Shown: positions 26,180-38,468 of the stretch, piece after piece | Position numbering within the stretch: position 1 is the stretch's first letter | Layout of the letters: each line of letters opens with the position of its first letter | Assembly: GCA_037783415.1 (NCBI GenBank) | Contig: JAZGTN010000006.1 | Coordinates: 4,340,001-4,404,000 of the forward strand | Direction: 5' to 3' | Length of the DNA stretch: 64,000 bases | DNA from: Leptasterias polaris | Lineage: Eukaryota; Echinodermata; Asteroidea; Forcipulatida; Asteriidae | Position numbers and translations under genes: made by a program | The notes under the pieces: model-generated | Seen by the model: only the letters and a program-made list of their open reading frames with translations | Told to the model about the DNA's origin: nothing | Database searches by the model: none

Positions 26180-27111
26180 AGTTTTTTTTCATTCATGACT
26201 CGCTGGGTAGTCGTCCGTGGTTCAACTGTCTCATTGATCTTATCAACGAAAGATTGATGATTATTTTTTTTCGGCTGCTCGTGAAATGACCCTGTTTAAC
26301 AGAGTTATGAATATATCATTGCTTAATTCTGCTTTGTTAAAAGGGCCCAAGACACTCGCTTTCATTTTGTATTTTTTTTCTTTTTATGGGAATGGGTTTC
26401 GGTGTTTTAGAGTTGGGGTCTTTTGTAATTTTTTAATCAGGACGAGAAAAACGCGGTAAATTGTTTTTGGAGGATCGCCACTAATCTGTGCGGTTTTGTT
26501 TTATTACGTTTTCCCCATTTTAGTTGAACATTATTAAAAAATCTTGGTAATTCAAAACAAGGAAATACATATCAATTCATGAATTAAAAGCCAATGGTGG
26601 CCTGACAAATTTTTTTTCGGTAGAAAAAGTGGGCTTACTGAAGGCCGCTTGGGGGAATACGGTTAGATGAAATGGTTAGAATTGTTTTAAAAAGAAAGAA
26701 GTGATCTCGCACACCCACAAAAAGAAATCAAGTATACACTCAGTTGGCAGCTAGCTGGTATAGTTGGTTCCATGCGATTTATACCCTGAAGTTTACAGCA
26801 AATTGTGTTTTCAATCTTGTTTATGTCATCGCTGGTTTTGAATCATTTCCTCAAGCTTCTAGTTTTCCATAGACACACCATTCTGCCAAACTATGAAAAC
26901 GTCATTGGGTGAGACCGTTTTAGGGAAACAGCCAAAAAAAACTGTCAAAGTTTGGGGCATTGGATTTTGTGCACGTCTTGTGCTTATTTATATTGCGGCA
27001 ATTAAAATTAGAAACGATATTACGGATCTTTTGTAAATTTTATTGTCTAGACTTTTGGTGCTGGTTTTATCTTTATAACCATGGAAAATTCAGACTCCTG
27101 AAGCTAAACGA

Positions 27112-27112
27112 T

Positions 27113-27143
<31 letters not shown>

Positions 27144-27172
27144 TCTGCTGCTGCTGTTGTTGTTGTTTTTTT
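27112..27172. repeat. (TTG)n microsatellite
   Basis: GTTGTTGTT repeated with a few interruptions (GATGTT, CTGCTGCTG). Confidence 0.95.
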
Positions 27173-30100
27173 AATTATAGATTTGCAATGTTTTTTACTT
27201 TGTCTCCTTAAAAACGGACTTGAATTCAGACTCTTGACGATGCTCTGTGCCAACAATACTTTACATATAGCCACGAAGCAAGTTTTATGTAGGCCTATTC
27301 CAGTCTGGAATTTCCAGACTGTTAGAATAAAGTAAAAACACCCAACTATTTAAAGTGCACTGATCACAAATTGGTACCGCAAAAGACTTAGGTCTTATAA
27401 TAGGCATACGTTAAAAAAAGCGACTGCAAAGACCAATGTATAGATCTGACATTTTGCGTAATGTTTCAATGAGCCTTCACTGAGTTTCCAGACAATAATT
27501 ACCAACTGCACACACACACAAAAAGAGGAAAAAAAATCACCCGCACAATAAATGTCATTTTTACTTAGTTCCTTGATTCATCACAATTTGGGACTCCCCT
27601 CAACATCTTTGGAAAAACCGGGCCATTTTGCTACATGGAAACAAGAACAAAAGACAGTTTTAAGTACACAGCGTTGCCCGGCCTTTGAGCAGAACAAAAG
27701 CCCCGTATAGCCTCTGAGAACATCAAGAGATTTGACTTATTTGATATGACAGGTGAATCGAGTATAACTTTAAAAGGCACACTGCATCTTGCCAGGAGCC
27801 AAGTAAGTTAAACCACTTAAGTTTTTTTTTATTGGGAATAGTGGTAACAACGGATTGTACCCCAGGGTCTTGTTGAAACCATTTTGTGTGACGTTGGTTA
27901 AACACTTGCCATTCTTTTCCCGTCCATTTACGTAGAATCTTTAGTGTAATTTTTTTCTTTCGTTTCTTACACAACAGTTGAAACACGTGTTTTACTTGAT
28001 TTTGACATCAATTTGAATTACCACTTCAAGCTATCTGAACCTGTTCACCCTAAATTTATTAATAGAAGATCAACTCGCCGATTCAATGCGAAATGTTATC
28101 ATGGGAATTACAATTTTTACAAAAGTATATTGGAGAAGTATACTTTTGTGGGACCTCGAAATGAAAGAAACATTTTTCTTTTCATAAAATGTTGTTATTT
28201 GAAAACACCTTTTAATTAAATGTTCCATTCAAATTCATGCATGTTGATCAGAACGAGGCTGGAAGTAATCTAGACTGGTTCCTGTTACGAACCAAAATGA
28301 CTGCAGTCTGTCAATATTGTAAGAAGGAAGGGTCCCCTACAAAGATAGCTTCAATTATGTGCCCAAATCGCCTGTTGACTCTCGACGTAACCAGAGCGAT
28401 TGAATTACATGACTATTATACAGGAAAAGAAAAATCAATTGCACTAAGTCATCCTGGGACGGAGTCTATGTATTGTAGACCAACACACAAATAATTTTTT
28501 TTTTTTAAACACGATGTGCTGATAACTGGGACGCAAATGTTATTGTTAAATGGACTCGTGCCGAATCAGTAAGTGACAAAACGGATCTATTGTCAAGTTT
28601 ACAGATTTGTTAGAACTGCATGGTTCTGCCACCCGTGCAAACCGTCGCTGTGACCGCGGCCGGTCCGACGTCCATAAACAACCGCCTTCCACCACGTTAC
28701 ACCGTGATATTATTATTATTCAAAGACTCACAAACCCAGTTTCCCTTGCTCTATAAAAACGCACAGCCTCAAAACCATTAGGAATATTAATTTCAAACGG
28801 ATCCGATTAGCGGCTGCAGTTTCCCCCGATTTTGTCTGCCTGTGGAGGGGAAGTTTCCCCCCAAACTGCCATTGACTTGTGACTCGAGCATCGATCGGTT
28901 TCTGGTGGCCCCCGTGTGCCGCCCAACTCCTGCACCTGTACCGCTCAATGGAGGCCTCGGACGGCCGTATTGTCACCAATATTGAGACAACGGCGGGAGA
29001 TTGTTTAAACTGCAAAGTGCGTTTGGAAGCGATGGTGGTGCTTGATGGGCGAGCCACGGTACATGTTTGTGTTACAATATCATAATTACACATCGGCTGC
29101 CCGACTGTGGGAGGCACGAATCTAGATCACAGTATGTATGCATATATACACGGTCCACATAGCCCATAAAAATTTCTTTCAAGAGAGAGGGGGGAAAAGG
29201 GGGAATTGAGTGGGCCTAACGCAGGCAATTAAGACGAACTAATCTGGCGTGCTTTTTATAAGCCACAGAGTGTAAACTTTAAGTTCAGTTTTTAATTGTC
29301 ATGAAATAATCATTTTACACAATTTTTAGACGAGGAATGTACGCAGAAACCACTATGTTCTGTCCACAGTTAGTTTAGTAGGATGCTTCCTGCTAATTGA
29401 CGCTAAAAGGCCTACGTATTATAGTCAGTGCTGTAAAGACGAAGCAGGAAAAACGGCAACAGCACAACCGAAGAAAAAATATCCGCCAATGGAATACACC
29501 ATAAAGAACGTTTTCTCACGAAGTGCGCCAACTACAATTTCGTGCCAACCGATGCAAATTAAATTTTCAGATCGTTCCAAAAGGCTGCTAATTATACCCC
29601 ATTTCAATTCATAACAACAAATCATTAGAGTGTGTGTTTTTCTAGGCCATGGTTGCAGTCGCTCGCTTGAGCAGCCTACCCTGAAATGCACACAAGAACA
29701 TCGGTATAGCAAGCCGGGTAAGCAAGCCGGCTGCCTGGTCGGAATCTGCACTCGTGGCGTTCTCATTGCTTTTAACCTATTTAACAAAAACAAGCTACAT
29801 TAACTTCTTCACGCTGAGGCAACCAAGGTTGAAGTAAAGTGTGTTTGCCATTATTAATATTACACACACAGGGGGTGCACATTGTAAAAAGAAAAAAGTA
29901 TAGCTGATTTATTTTTTTAATTTTTTTTTTCGGCAAATGAAAGGACCCGGCACGAGTGGGCACTTGAGTTAAAGACGATGGCGTTTGAGTTTGTATTTTA
30001 TTTTATAGGATGATTGGTTCTCAGTATTTCGAATGGCTAATTGGTATGATGTCTGTCCCAATAGTCACGGGCCTCAGTTGTCAACGGTCGTACTTTTATT

Positions 30101-30281
30101 GTTTCGAATTGTTTCAGACAAAACAATAAATTATGTCGGGCTCCATAGACGTCGAAAACTTTCCACTTCTATATGAGTATTTCTACTGAATGCACATTAC
30201 AGACAGGCTAGGTGAAAACCACAATGGTAACTGCTCTATCTCCCTATGCTCCGATAATCCCTGGTGATCTCTACCCGCTTT

Positions 30282-30512
30282 GGATTAGGGTTAGGGTTAG
30301 GATTAGGGTTAGGGTTATGGTTGGATTGGGGGTATAGTGTTAGGGTTAGGATTGGGATTAGGATTATGATTGAATTAGGATTAGGGTTAGGGTCAGGGTT
30401 AGGGTTGGGTTAAGGTTAGAATTAGGGTTACGGTTAGGGTTGGGTTAGGGTACAGATTAGGGTTGGGGATATGATTAGACTTAGGGTTAGAGTTGGGGTT
30501 AGGATTAGGATT
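30282..30512. repeat. interstitial telomere-like tract, degenerate (TTAGGG)n
   Basis: About 230 bp made of GGGTTA/GGATTA/GGGTTG words, many of them perfect TTAGGG, on the plus strand. TTAGGG is the telomere repeat of deuterostomes. The degeneracy and flanking unique DNA show an internal tract, not a chromosome end. The complementary frame (NPNPNPNS...) is an artefact. Confidence 0.92.
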
Positions 30513-33500
30513 TTCAAAATACAATAGGGTGTTGGACCATAGTGATGTCAAAACAAAATCGAGAGTGAGATTGACTTGCAAAATATTAATTGGTGTGCGG
30601 AAAGTGTATGTGTTTGGTAAAGGGGTGGGATCGACAGGGTGTTTGTCGATAGTTGCTTCAAATATTTCATATAGCATTGGATCGTGGTGTAAAGTTAACT
30701 TCGGTGTTGGGTAGGCAAAGATCAGTTGGTAGGTTTGAGGAGTGCATGGGTTATCAACACATATAAATGGGAACCGAGCTTAATCCCTCCGAGGAGTTTC
30801 CCCATCAGCTAACACACATCGATACACTGTTGAAAACCAACATTTATTATCCCCAACAATCCCCGTCCCAGATCCATCTTAGTCTTGTTTCAAGAACTTT
30901 CATAGGCCCTTAAAGTAATTCATTCAATACTTGGGGATTAAATCCTTTCTCATAAGCCCAGAACAGTCTTCACGTAGGCTACGTTATTCCTTGACAAGGG
31001 TTGTTTTAACACCAAGTAGGTCACTGGGTTTAACAAATCGAGTAGAAATGAGTCGTTAACTTTTTATCATCGTGAGAAATAATTTGTTCGTTCTCCCTAT
31101 TCCTATACGGCAAGTGTTTTGCAAAGAATAGAAGCACTTTGTACATGAGCCCTTGTTTCCCAAGATATACATTCAGGCTGTGCATATAATGTTTAGATAA
31201 AAGAGCAAAAAAACATCTGCTAAAACCCATGGAAATAGGTTTATGACTACGTAAGGTCGGGCTACACTGTGTAAGGCCCTCGGAGAGAAAAAGAAGCCCA
31301 TAAAATACATACATCGAACTTAAAACAGTTGTCATCTCTCACGCAGCGCACGCACAAGTGAGCCTCGATTGACCGTATCTTGCCCGCTCAGTGATACCGA
31401 CCACGAGGCTCAGTAAACGGTGCATACCGCCCGACTAAATGGTCCATGACATACTGCATGTGAGAAGCATCTGACATTTACAAAATTTCTGTCAGCGGAA
31501 GTGGGTTGGCGCCAAGCGTTTGGGCGGGGAGAAATTGCGTTGGGTTGCCTGGCCACACTCCCTTCTCAGCGTACAGGTCCAGTGAACCATAGGCCCAATG
31601 ACATACGTATTCCAACAAACACCTCCGGTGAACGATACCAAGAGGAGTGGAAGATGGCCAGCCGTGTTCTCAAAAAAGTTTCGTGGATCAAATAGTTTCA
31701 ACTTTCACGGAGCTCCCACAAGTTTTCACAAAATGCCTTAAACATTCACCAGCCTTCGAGGAGTTCACCTGCTCGTTATTTACCCTTAACATTAACAGAC
31801 GTGCAATTATTAAGTAGGCAACTGAAGTAGAGCTTAGATTTACTTGAATGACATCAAACGTATTTAGTTTAGCAAATGGGAGTTCGCAGAGACTTTTGCC
31901 GTTTGTATAACAGAATCAATAATTCCATGGGATTTTCTTTGTTTTTAGAATTGACTCCAGCAATCAGACATTGTTCAAAAGTGTTAGTGTTTATGAGTAT
32001 TGGAAGTGTTCACTGTCTAAGGATACATTCAAGTAGTTTTATGACACAATATCATACAACTACTGTTGTCGGGGAATTCCCTCTTGGCATGAACCCAAAA
32101 AGAGCTGCCTCTGGAAATGCCGATTTTTAAAAGTCACTCTCCTATATTGATAATCTTCCCAAAATAAACGTCCTTCCCTCTTGTCATAGTTTGCCCATGA
32201 ATTCCTAAGTGTTAGCTCGCTATGAGGAAAATCTTCCGAGTTGTTTTCTTTGGAACTACTATGGCAGTTTATACAATACATTGACATGGCTGATTATATG
32301 AATACACGTGCACTTCCACAAAAGAGCGCAGTTACAAAAATGTGGAAAATCTGAAGGGGTATTTTGAGATAGCGAGAATATTGAAGGGGAAAAACTCACG
32401 CGAGATCACCACTGAGGCAGGCTTTCCATTAATTGAAATAAATCTCAATGCAAAATTATTCACGACTGCGCATATTTTCCGTACCACGCGGTGCGACGGC
32501 CCACCAACTGAATAGCATTTGATTCCCTACAAAGCTATATTATTCGGCTGAATCAACAAGCAGTATATGAAGTTCTGCCAGACAAGTCCGTGTTCGTCCC
32601 GCGCGTCTGGGCCGACCATAAAAGTTCTAGATGGGTGCTTTGGTTGGTGTGAGACGGCCTCATGTTTCTAGCAACCCCACAGGGTTGAGCCCGGTTATGG
32701 CGAGGCTCCGTTCAGTGACCGCGCCCGCTTTGCTCCGCCGAATTCAGGCTCCGTTTCAAGGGAGCCGCGTTTGAAAGAAACTCGGCTCGTCATTATTGAG
32801 CCGAGATCAAAATAATGAGATGGTAGTCATTGATGTTCTTGCCAAAACTAATAAGTGGTTTTGAAGACGGTTGGTGACGTTGTTTGCCAGAACGTTCTTC
32901 CCGTTGTTCAAGTTAAAAACTGAAAGAATAGTGGAAATACATGAAGGTGGGGCCGCCACTCACCGAGGTTACAAAGACTCTGCACCGTTCTATAATTTGA
33001 AATGTTTTAGATACCTATTGTTCATTATGAAAGATCTTGCAACAGACCTAAATAAATAAATTGACTAACTTTCAGCAAGGCTAGAAAAATGGTTTACCGA
33101 TGCAACTCATGCTGAACATCATGGACGTAGGATACCCTTGACAAATAACTTAATTAAATTGTGAAGAGCCACTAAACATGGCTAAACCGAGATAATTAAT
33201 AAATTAATAAGTAAAATTGCAACGACACTTCCCACTCATTGTGATCTGGTTGGTATTTACACATCTCTATGCGCAAATCTTTCCGTTTAGTTTCTAGTCT
33301 TGACAATGCTCCTTAATGTGTATAATTACACTGTCTTGTCTGTCAATCAGATCGGATTAATTCCTTGCAGTTTGCCCTAAACCAACGACTCTTATCATCC
33401 AAACAAAAAACTTCAAGACACTCTTGAATAAACGATAATGCCGCAGCGCACGGGGTCGGAGTTTTCTCCCGACAGGAAGCACCCCCTACGCACGGTTTGA

Positions 33501-33950
33501 TTCTTGGGGGCTCTCTCGGCCACGCGACAGGCTGTGAGCGAGGAGCGAGACACGGTAGCCGGGCCACGCGCCACAGTGTATCGCGAAACAAAACCAGGAG
33601 CTGAAATCAGTGTTGCCGTGTGGTTTTGCGTAAAGAAAAGCCCGCCGGTGGACGTAAACGAACTGTCTAAATTGATTCTTTGGTTTGGTAAGGGTGGGTG
33701 GTGGCGGTGAGTATGATGCTCAGTGGTCCACGATTCTTGTCTTTTTTTTGGGGTGGTCATGTTTTTGTTTTCTTCTTCCAGACCTCACGTCTGTAAGACA
33801 TACGGTTTGACTTAAATTTTTGTAAACGTGACCACCATGCCCAGTGGAAACAATTGTGTGGTCATCCTTGGTAGAATTATGCAATGTTCTTGAGTCTTAT
33901 TTGTGTATTATCCAATTTCATTGTATCAATTCTTTTATTCGGTTAAACTG
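30513..33950. other. intergenic, no gene recognised
   Basis: Mixed AT- and GC-rich DNA without credible exons. GC- and CpG-rich patches occur near 32.46-32.78 kb and 33.42-33.70 kb; they have overlapping open frames on both strands but no recognisable protein. Confidence 0.45.
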
Positions 33951-33954
33951 ATTA

Positions 33955-34795
33955 AATCAACCAATCAATCAATCACTTTGCCGGACAATCCTCGAACCCC
34001 CTGGCACAGGGACACCCTTCAAATGAACACTACAGTACCGTGGAAAAATGTATACAAACCACCTATTTCCAAGAAAGAGGGTGACGTACAGTACCAGTTA
34101 TTGCACAAGATTTTACCATCGCAGGAAGTTCTACACTACATCGACCGTTCTCTACCAAAAACTTGCGGCTGGTGTGGACCGTCAGAAAAAGGAACCCTGC
34201 TACACCTCTTCTTCCATTGCCCATCGATTCAACCAGCGCTAATCCTACTGCATCGGTGCATCAGACAACTTCTTCCTGAACTGACACTAAATTTTGAAAC
34301 ATACTGGTGCCTGATCCACCACAGCAGGGGCCGACCGAGAGAAAACATAGATTTAGCTAACTATTTATTTGTCAGCTTCAAAGCTAGTGTGTACTGGCTA
34401 TATGTGCACTCAAACTACAAAGACTGTTTAGAAACCTGGAAATATCGTATTAAGAGTAAAATCTTAATAGAATACCGCTACTACCAGCTCCAGAACAATG
34501 TTCCCATTTTCCTCAAGAAATGGGGTCTCTGCAACATTTTCCAAATCACTGATAATGAAATTGAATGGATCCTGTAATGTTGTTTCTTTCCGTTTCATGC
34601 CGTACGTCTAATGAAATCGTTAATGTGTTTTTGGATGTAATTTCAAACCCAGCTACTGTCATTTTTTGTAACAGACATGTCTAGTGACTATTAATGTAAC
34701 TTTTAAGTTTTCTTTGTTTTTGTATATTCTGTATAGTTTGTGATTGAATAAAGTATTTGTTTTGAAAAGTCAATCAATCAATCAATCAATCATCA
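33955..34795 (+). mobile_element. 5'-truncated Tx1/L1-like LINE inside a (TCAA)n microsatellite
   Basis: From about 33995 to the stop codon at 34575-34577 the sequence encodes the C-terminal end of a non-LTR reverse transcriptase protein: YKPPISKKEGDVQYQLLHK, then the zinc-finger-like CGWCG.......LLHLFFHC block, then the FKASVYWLYVHSNYK region. This order is typical of the Tx1 group of L1-like elements. Endonuclease and RT domains are missing, so the copy is dead. The 3' UTR contains GAATAAAG and ends in five TCAA units (34771-34791); the 5' edge also begins after CCAATCAATCAATCA (about 33960-33975). Repeat units on both sides suggest insertion into the microsatellite. Confidence 0.8.
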
Positions 34796-35194
34796 TTCAC
34801 AATTGACGTTTCATACCAAAGTTTGCTCAACCACGTGCCAGCAAAATTACATTTAGTCAGCAAAGTGTGGAATTTAGTTCATAAGACTTTATGCAAACAG
34901 CCATCAGTACATGCAAGTATTACATGGTTTCCAACCCCATGCATAGGGTATACATGCGCCCTCCTTTGGTGTCCGGCCATTGTGGTATGTGTCCCCCTGG
35001 ATCAGCAACTATTTTGTCAGATGTGTGCAGTTTGTATTATTTTAAGTATCTTAATGTATACTTCACGGCAACAGGCTTCGGTTTGATTTAAAAAGACACA
35101 AATTTAAAGTTTACAGGCTTTAATGCAATGAAGTTTTCAGAAAAGTACGGTACAAAAAAATAATAGTATTTTGTGTTTATTAGCTTTCTTATCT

Positions 35195-35363
35195 CAATAG
35201 ATGGATTGCAATAGACGTCATTGACCACCATCTTTGATGAAAAACAATGGAAAAGTGCACGCGTGTACGCGCTACGCACGACTCATAGCCAATGATAGCT
35301 CTTCACGCGTGCACAATTCATCAAAGATGGCGGCCAATGACGTCTATTGCAATCCATCTATTG
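35195..35363. mobile_element. fold-back element with 47-bp inverted arms
   Basis: 35195-35241 and 35317-35363 are inverted copies with two mismatches in 47. The outer ends read CAATAGATGGATTGCAATAG; each arm carries GACGTCA and a CCATCTTTGATGAA inner edge, and GTGCACGCGTG/CACGCGTGCAC extends the pairing inward. It is non-coding and MITE-like. The AAGATGGCGGCC in the right arm resembles a YY1 site. Confidence 0.85.
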
Positions 35364-35636
35364 GACAAGTGAAGATACTTTCTGACAAAGGGCCTGAACT
35401 AATACTATCTCCTTGCCTAACCATGTCACTTGAGTTTTTGAAGAAGACAACCAAAACCTGTCGACAGGCATAAACCTATACTTCATCGGGGCAACATAGG
35501 CAATTGCTTCCATGATGCCCCTGGCCATTGCCTTCGCGCCCTTTAAACAATGTCACAGTAGAAATGTTAATACCCTTTATAGAGAGATGCTCTTTACTAA
35601 GGAAATGCCTTGCCCTCACAAAGAACGAAGTAATGA

Positions 35637-36731
35637 GGCGTGATAGATACAATTTATTTTTGTTTATATTTTAACTCTTCGGACACTATAGACATCTTGA
35701 CCAGGAGTATAGTCTAGGATAGTACAAAAGTTTAAAAACTGTTATAAAAAAGATGTTTCTTCCACAAGCCACTGGACATAACAAACTAAATATATAAATG
35801 TAATAAAACAGCTCTTTTAGCTTTTTTCCCCCGCTTGTTTTGTTTACAATGTCATTTTAAGGAAAGTGTATCCAGAAAGCCTACGTGCAAAATAGCAATG
35901 TTTCAATGATAAGGTACGGTACACGGTATATGATTGCAGAGAACACCAAAGAGAAACGAAATCTGGTTCAGAATGACAACTACCTGTTACCATCTTGCCT
36001 GCGACGCTGCAAAACGTACGACATGTGAATTCTTGTGAAGTTCTTGTAAGAATGAGACCGACCCGCAATAACCTATAAGAAAATGCACTCGATGAAACTA
36101 AGCACTTTTGCAACTTAGAGACACCGCCTCACAATAAGAAGTGAATGAAATAGAAGTAATTTTTTCTTACCACGGGGGCTTCATACTGTGGCCAGTCATA
36201 GTGTGGCTGAGCCTGATGAGCCAGTGCAACATTCATCCCAACATGCTCCATCTCGTCCATTCTATTCTGTCGATTAGCTGCTTCATTAAGAGTCTCTTGA
36301 AGATGCATGATGTAGTTGATGGCCGATCGGAGCGTCTTCACCTTGGACAGTTTCTTATTTCGAGGCTCCGTCGGGATCTTCCTCCGCAGCCTCACGAAGC
36401 CGTCGTTGACGAGTTGAACCCGCCGTCTCTCGCGTGCGTTCCGCCGGGCAACCAAATGTGGCTCCTTCTCCTTGTGGTTCGCCGAGGGCCGGTGTTGTTT
36501 CTTCCCTGTAAACTCCGAGTTTCCTTTCCCTCCGACCCGTCTTCTTGTCCGTCCACTGCCGGGCTGTGAACCGTTGAGTCCCGAGGATGAGTGAGAGGGT
36601 TGACTGTCGTCGGATGTGGGTGAGTCGGGCAGGTCATCGCACGATTCGTCGCTCGAGCCGGAGTCATCATCAAGCGATGCCGGTGAGAGGCACACGTCGC
36701 TTACATTCCCACTTACATGTGGTAAAGCCAT
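35637..36731 (-). CDS. achaete-scute family bHLH transcription factor (second paralogue)
   Basis: A class II bHLH protein expected to pair with E proteins and bind E-boxes in the nucleus. The ATG is at 36731-36729. Residues 20-45 are acidic and serine-rich; a basic linker precedes the bHLH at about residues 95-146 ([34 protein letters not shown]), whose RRNARER basic region and KKLSKV..LR.AI.YI helix 2 are achaete-scute marks. The basic region and helix 1 differ from ASCL1-type factors ([14 protein letters not shown] against [14 protein letters not shown]), so this is a separate, faster-evolving paralogue, perhaps nearer the ASCL3/4/5-like group. Exon 1 very likely ends at 36171 (GTG then GTAAGA): reading through gives an odd [11 protein letters not shown] tail. 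An acceptor TTTTCTTATAG allows an in-phase last exon, 36072-35980. AATAAA lies at 35658-35653, and the feature runs to this likely 3' end. Confidence 0.82.
35980..36072 (-). CDS. putative last exon of the achaete-scute paralogue
   Basis: After acceptor GCATTTTCTTATAG the phase-0 reading gives [20 protein letters not shown] then [10 protein letters not shown] and a TAG stop at 35980. The intron would be 98 bp, short for this genome. Alternative acceptors nearby (GTTTTGCAG, CGTCGCAG) give different tails. No family motif confirms it, so this is a weak call. Confidence 0.3.
   Translation of the reverse strand, partial: VIAGRSHSYKNFTRIHMSYVLQRRRQDGNR
36171..36731 (-). CDS. achaete-scute paralogue, exon 1 (contains the whole bHLH)
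   Basis: 187 codons from ATG (CCATGG on the minus strand) to PQYEAPV. Donor GTAAGAAA at 36170 in phase 0. No in-frame stop occurs until 36129 if the intron is retained. Confidence 0.8.
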
Positions 36732-37007
36732 GGTGTTTTAAAGAATTATATCAAAAAAAAGTGTCTCACCGTAAAATGCAACTTTTCGAGCACACGTAAG
36801 TTTGTTTTGATTCACTACTGGATCATCAGGATGTTAGTGTTCGTCTTCCCGCTTTGCTACTGAAAAACGACCCTCTTCAGTTTTGAGACTATATCTCGTC
36901 CTTCACAGCAAAGTCTCGAGATTATGTAATTTAATTTCAAAAGGGAGACGGTCTGTTCTCCCCAAAGAACAAATCGACACTGAAGAGTTTCCAGTGAAAA
37001 CGCAGCA

Positions 37008-37240
37008 ATATATTTAGAGTTAATTTGTATGAGGATTTTGATGTACACTCAGTAGCCTTTTCTTGGTTGAGGGGAGATTTCAAATCTTTCCAAATTAACC
37101 TTCAGCAACATTTTGCATCCATATTTACGTGTCTGTGCATCGCATGTAAATCGCACAAATATTGATGTCGTCACAAAGTCGAAGCTCCCGTCAGCCAATC
37201 ATGGCGAGCGAGTTCACGCCCCTGAGCACTTCATCAGCCA
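37008..37240 (-). promoter_or_regulatory. possible promoter of the achaete-scute paralogue
   Basis: Upstream of the minus-strand ATG, an A/T-rich TATA-like word (CTAAATATAT on the minus strand, 37008-37017) is followed further upstream by two CCAAT boxes (near 37194 and 37232, in AGCCAATCA and AGCCAATAG). The spacing fits a promoter, but the start site is not defined. Confidence 0.25.
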
Positions 37241-37708
37241 ATAGCGAGAGACGTCTATCCGTAGACTGGATTCAGTCGATTTGTGTTCGAAGACGAGTGG
37301 AAAACGGCGCTTGGGAGACTGAGCAGCTACAACAGAATAGCTCGCAGGCAAGGAAATGTTCCGGTTTCTCTCCTACGTTCATATTGCACAAGGCGTTAAT
37401 AATGTATGGAACGGCTAACCGTTGTTCACTCTAAGAGAACAAAAATAATATGACAGGGCTTTGCCGTTCGGGGGGCCAATTGTGTCTATCCATAGCCACA
37501 AGTCCTCACATTGTGCAGTCATTGTGTGTGCTAATATGACTTTTATTCATCACTATTAGCGCATAGCGGATTAACAAAGCTTATCTTCTGTGGTGTCTCT
37601 ATGAATTTTGATCAACCGCCGTCGGGCATGAAACGGCTGGTTCGGCTGAAATTACCAGAGACGACCGTGGACTGCGCGCTCCATGCACGGGGACGGTGGG
37701 GCCATCAT

Positions 37709-37727
37709 TGACCACAAGGTGGCGTTG
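37709..37727 (+). promoter_or_regulatory. CTCF-like site
   Basis: TGACCACAAGGTGGCGTTG fits the deeply conserved CTCF core (CCAC.AGGTGGCG). It lies about 1 kb upstream of the minus-strand bHLH gene, between it and the rest of the cluster. Sequence match only. Confidence 0.45.
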
Positions 37728-38468
37728 GAATTGTCTGTCTGTCTGTTCTGCCAAAACCATTCAAAATGTGTTCAACTGGTTTTCTATTGGGCTACTGAGG
37801 GGATGATTATTATATTGTGTGAATGAAATAGGAGTGAAGATGTGCACTTAAACACAACAGAATTGGTAAACAACGAAAATAATTAGTTTCAAATCTGTAA
37901 GCTATTTGATTATTCAAATCATAGCAGGACCAGTCCTACAGAAAAATAGTTTTGTCTTGGATGCTGTCAAAGTCGATACACTTGAAGTTGCCACAAACCA
38001 CTGTTTCGATATGAATATGCAAATAAAACCTCAGTAAGAACTCATAAACCGATTTTTGTCGATTTCAACAAACGTGACCACAGAATTTGACGACATTTTT
38101 TCATAGTTTGGTTGTATGGTTTGTTTATTGAAAACATTCATTCCTTCCTACGGATTCCACCGGACATTTGGCTTTCCAAATGTCCCTCTCCGACTCCAGC
38201 ATGCCTCACAGGTCAGATTGGAGTCTTCAAATAGTTGGTTAATGTATGTTTTGTTTGGCCTGTCTTCACTCTTCTTTCCATGAATTGGTTGCCACAGTAC
38301 AAAATCTGACACCACTTGATATGTATAAAAATAGGCCTACTATAAGTGAGTCACTTTTTTTTCTTCTTCTTATTTTTGTTGCGATTTTAGGTAGATCTCT
38401 GTACCAAACAATATTGGGGATGTGGTCTCGCCAACTTACATCTCGAGCAACCTCAGCAACCTGCATGC

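Larger units (their letters stand above)
20641..30281. other. intergenic, no gene recognised
   Basis: About 9.6 kb with AT-rich and GC-rich patches. The longest frames (21983-22372 plus, 23730-24260 minus, 28728-29117 minus) look nothing like known families and lack codon-level support. Contained repeats are listed separately. The GC-rich patches near 23.7, 28.6-29.1 and 26.1 kb could be conserved noncoding DNA, which cannot be judged without comparison. Confidence 0.45.

Noticed and set aside
26129..26190. Bacterial-type terminator (GC hairpin plus T run)
   Set aside because: The window is eukaryotic; there is no adjacent gene and no operon.
28728..29117. 129-residue minus frame in GC-rich DNA
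   Set aside because: No recognisable domain and an equally open plus frame; may be conserved noncoding DNA instead.
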